Assembly (NCBI GenBank): GCA_014804225.1
Contig: JAAVAF010000068.1
Location: 1-8,782 of the forward strand
Origin: Lachnospiraceae bacterium
GTDB taxonomy: Bacteria; Bacillota; Clostridia; Lachnospirales; Lachnospiraceae
DNA length: 8,782 nt
Direction: 5' to 3'
The notes below the pieces were generated by a model. It was not told the origin of the DNA, did not search any database, and saw only the letters and a program-made list of their open reading frames with translations. Below are positions 7,619-8,782 of this stretch, one piece after another (the stretch's first letter is position 1; every line of letters begins with the position of its first letter). Made by a program: the position numbers and the translations under genes.

Positions 7619-7624
7619 TATAGT
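7604..7624. promoter_or_regulatory. Overlapping palindromes across the promoter (-10/start) region
   Basis: ATTATAG-A-CTATAAT (7604-7618) and ACTATAATTATAGT (7611-7624) are both perfect palindromes and share a half-site, so the heptamer ATTATAG/CTATAAT occurs three times in 20 bp. They cover the -10 and start site of the leftward gene. They could be an operator, or simply a symmetric -10 that supports transcription in both directions. AT-rich palindromes also arise easily by chance. Confidence 0.5.
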
Positions 7625-7648
7625 ATTAAATCTGTTCTGCTTTGTCAA
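7620..7648 (-). promoter_or_regulatory. Promoter of the secreted-protein gene
   Basis: On the minus strand a perfect TTGACA (7648-7643) is followed after exactly 17 nt by TACTAT (7625-7620), which matches 4 of 6 positions. A perfect TATAAT (7622-7617) overlaps it at 20 nt. The start would be near 7613-7610, giving a leader of about 45 nt before the ATG at 7564. Confidence 0.7.
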
Positions 7649-7720
7649 TCAATACATGTTATACACAAATACACCACCTCAGACCATTTTAAAACTGCCG
7701 TCTGGTATAATGGTCTTTTT
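7625..7720 (+). ncRNA. Candidate ~95-nt rightward transcript with no recognisable gene
   Basis: The span is bounded by the candidate rightward promoter (7588-7618) and the intrinsic terminator (7681-7720). It holds no reading frame with a ribosome site. An ATG at 7656 opens 38 hydrophobic codons, but they run through the terminator and have no Shine-Dalgarno sequence. If made, the RNA would be divergent from the mRNA of the secreted protein, overlapping only its promoter DNA. This call depends on a 19-nt promoter spacer and is tentative. Confidence 0.3.
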
Positions 7721-7724
7721 CTTT
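7681..7724 (+). terminator. Rightward intrinsic terminator without an evident gene
   Basis: AGACCATT (7681-7688) pairs perfectly with AATGGTCT (7709-7716), followed by TTTTCTTT. The U-run is on the plus strand only. No plus-strand gene ends upstream, since both large neighbours to the left are on the minus strand. It must therefore serve a short RNA, be a relic of a lost gene, or act as a leader hairpin for leftward transcripts. Confidence 0.65.
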
Positions 7725-7751
7725 ATACAAAATCTCCTTTTCATAAGTCAA
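7722..7751 (-). promoter_or_regulatory. Candidate second, upstream leftward promoter
   Basis: On the minus strand TTGACT (7751-7746) and TATAAA (7727-7722) each match 5 of 6 consensus positions, with an 18-nt spacer. Transcription would start near 7715, at the base of the 7681-7716 hairpin, and read toward the secreted-protein gene. The resulting mRNA would carry that hairpin at its very 5' end. The rest of 7725-7860 holds nothing else I can name. Confidence 0.35.
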
Positions 7752-7866
7752 CTCGTTATATTACGCTTTTAAGATACACCCTCGTATATCGTCAACAGCT
7801 TCTCACATCTTTTGTCTGTTTTACCATAAAAGAGCGATCGCGTAACCGTACTGCTTTACTTTTGGC

Positions 7867-7901
7867 AAAAATAAAAAAACGCAAACTCGGCAGTTTGCGT
7901 T
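7867..7901 (-). terminator. Strong leftward intrinsic terminator
   Basis: On the minus strand AACGCAAACT (7901-7892) pairs perfectly with AGTTTGCGTT (7887-7878) around a GCCG loop, followed by seven T, one A and five T. No minus-strand coding gene lies upstream, because the neighbour to the right is on the plus strand. It therefore most likely ends the small RNA proposed at 7946-7867. Confidence 0.8.
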
Positions 7902-7946
7902 CAAAGAATTTGCCCTGCAAATTCTTTCCTAAATGATATACGCTGT
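7867..7946 (-). ncRNA. Candidate ~80-nt small RNA with two perfect hairpins
   Basis: A minus-strand promoter (7981-7953) points to a start near A7946. The transcript would have about 18 nt of single-stranded leader. A perfect 11-bp hairpin follows: AAAGAATTTGC (7927-7917 on the minus strand) pairs with GCAAATTCTTT (7913-7903) around AGG. After one base comes a perfect 10-bp terminator hairpin with a long U-tract. There is no reading frame of note. Promoter, two stacked hairpins and terminator in 115 bp is the layout of an independent small RNA. I do not recognise the family; it is not tRNA, 6S or tmRNA as far as I can see. Confidence 0.5.
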
Positions 7947-7952
7947 CGCAAT

Positions 7953-7981
7953 TTTCTATTAAAAAAAGTCCAAAATGTCAA
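7953..7981 (-). promoter_or_regulatory. Candidate promoter of the small RNA
   Basis: On the minus strand a perfect TTGACA (7981-7976) is followed after 17 nt by TAGAAA (7958-7953), a 4-of-6 match to the -10. It stands back to back with the rightward promoter at 7991-8019, with only 9 bp between the two -35 boxes, so one regulator could affect both. Confidence 0.5.
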
Positions 7982-7990
7982 AAATCGCAC

Positions 7991-8019
7991 TTGTTTTACT
8001 AAATCAAATTTACTATAAT
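7991..8019 (+). promoter_or_regulatory. Promoter of the rpn-like gene
   Basis: TTGTTT (7991-7996) and a perfect TATAAT (8014-8019) are separated by 17 nt. The start would be near 8026, giving a leader of about 75 nt. The -35 is weak (3 of 6), the -10 perfect. Confidence 0.55.
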
Positions 8020-8099
8020 GAATCCTGTATTCTGCAAAATTCAAATCTTAACTGTCTCAAATATTTCTAAATTCAATTCACAAAAGAAAGGACATATCT

Positions 8100-8782
8100 A
8101 TGAACAATAACCAACAAAACACATTTCAAAACGCAACAGGCAAAATCGACTACACACTAATGAACGACTATATGTTCCGCGCAGTCATGCAAGAAAGCAA
8201 AAATGTTCTGAAAGAATTTATCTGTGCGCTTCTTCATCTCAATCCCAAAACCGTAAAATCCGTCACGATCCTCAATCCGCTCGAACTTGGCAAATCCTTT
8301 AATGCCAAAACGTTTGTCCTTGACATCAAGGTTCTGTTGGACAATGCAACCATTATAAATCTTGAAATGCAAGTATTAAAACAGAGCTTCTGGATCGACC
8401 GCTCCCTCTCTTATCTTTGTGACATCTTTAACAATCTCGAAAAAGGTAATGACTATTCTCAAATTAAACCAGCATATCACATCGGTATCGTTGATTTTAC
8501 TCCATTTCCCGATTATCCAGAATTCTATGCTACGAATAAATTGATGAATGTTAAAAAACACTATATTTATAATGACAATTTCACCTTAAATGTGTTAGAC
8601 TTAAGTTACATATCACACAGCAAGCTGTGCAATATGTAACTCTCGCGGCATTCGTCAAATATCCACGCAAGCGTGCCTACTTGACTCATTGCTCGCGGAA
8701 ATCAGATAGAACTGGCAACCGAAGAGGACAAATCTTATAAAATCGATTATTGGGCAAAACTTTTCAAAGCAAAAACGTGGGA
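8100..8782 (+). pseudogene. Rpn/PD-(D/E)XK nuclease family 'transposase', interrupted by a 96-bp insert and cut by window edge
   Basis: The ATG at 8100 has GAAAGGA (8086-8092) 7 nt upstream. The first 169 codons read as a typical Rpn family protein (recombination-promoting nuclease / PF12784-like). An N-terminal DYTLMNDYMFRAVM is followed by the PD-(D/E)XK core with FVLDIKV (Asp75) and NLEMQ (Glu89, Gln91), then RSLSYLCDIF (101-110) and YHIGIVDF (126-133). After NVLDLS (Ser169) the frame enters a palindromic insert and stops at TAA 8637-8639 (179 residues). From 8703 the family sequence resumes in the same frame as QIELATEEDK...YWAKLFKAKTW to the window end. Removing 8607-8702 restores the expected DLSQIELATEEDK. 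These proteins, usually about 300 residues, are linked to DNA cleavage and RecA-independent recombination. The short product keeps the nuclease core, so partial activity cannot be excluded. Confidence 0.85.
8607..8702. mobile_element. 96-bp palindromic (REP/MITE-like) insertion with two hairpins
   Basis: Its boundaries are set by the interruption of the rpn-like frame and are ambiguous by one T. Hairpin 1 (8605-8640, using two host bases) pairs GTTACATAT with ATATGTAAC, then after a 2-nt internal loop CACAGC with GCTGTG around AA. Hairpin 2 (about 8644-8697) pairs CGCG with CGCG, GCA with TGC, GTCAA (8654-8658) with TTGAC (8681-8685), and CACGC (8664-8668) with GCGTG (8671-8675), again around AA. 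CTCGCGG occurs twice in direct orientation (8642-8648 and 8692-8698). It encodes no protein. No clear target-site duplication is visible. That it is repeated elsewhere in the genome is inferred, not seen. Confidence 0.75.

Noticed and set aside
7565..7648. Longer start (TTG at 7648) for the secreted protein
   Set aside because: The TTG is part of the TTGACA -35 box, and the signal peptide plus GGGAG site fit the ATG at 7564.
7656..7772. Plus-strand 38-codon hydrophobic frame, possibly a type I toxin
   Set aside because: It has no ribosome site, passes through the terminator hairpin and its U-tract, and shows no charged tail typical of such toxins.
7831..7840. GCGATCGC octamer (HIP1-like)
   Set aside because: A single copy; meaningless outside genomes where it is highly repeated.

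Overview
The window looks like a chromosomal segment of a low-GC Gram-positive anaerobe, most plausibly a Lachnospiraceae (Clostridia). The basis is the AT-rich spacers, AGGAG-type ribosome sites, a Clostridia-like GlgB, an Rpn/PD-(D/E)XK 'transposase' of the kind abundant in gut Lachnospiraceae, and a secreted protein with an N-terminal motif common in that group. This is inference from gene content; no marker gene fixes the species.

Layout. On the minus strand, read from right to left, come a secreted beta-rich protein (7564-6113), a three-part cytosolic protein with TPR-like repeats, acidic tandem repeats and a dead AAA+ domain (5892-2551), the glycogen branching enzyme glgB 25 bp behind it (2525-612), and then a ParE/RelE-type toxin-antitoxin pair (384-1) cut by the window edge. 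The big protein and glgB look like one operon driven by a TTGACA promoter at 6023-5995. An intrinsic terminator at 510-471 closes glgB before the toxin-antitoxin pair, which has its own possible promoter. The 3' end of glgB is tandemly duplicated (two 81-bp copies, one mismatch).

The 7565-8099 spacer is densely regulatory. The promoter of the secreted gene shares a palindromic -10 region with a possible rightward promoter, and that would explain an otherwise orphan rightward terminator at 7681-7720. Farther right, a perfect TTGACA box, two perfect hairpins and a U-tract make up a candidate leftward small RNA of about 80 nt (7946-7867). Its promoter stands back to back with that of the rightward rpn-like gene.

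The rpn-like gene (from 8100) is interrupted after codon 169 by a 96-bp insert that folds into two hairpins, both tipped by GCAAGC. The insert brings an in-frame stop; the normal family sequence resumes in the same frame right after it. This palindromic insertion element, the candidate small RNAs and the pseudo-AAA+ partner of glgB are the most interesting items.
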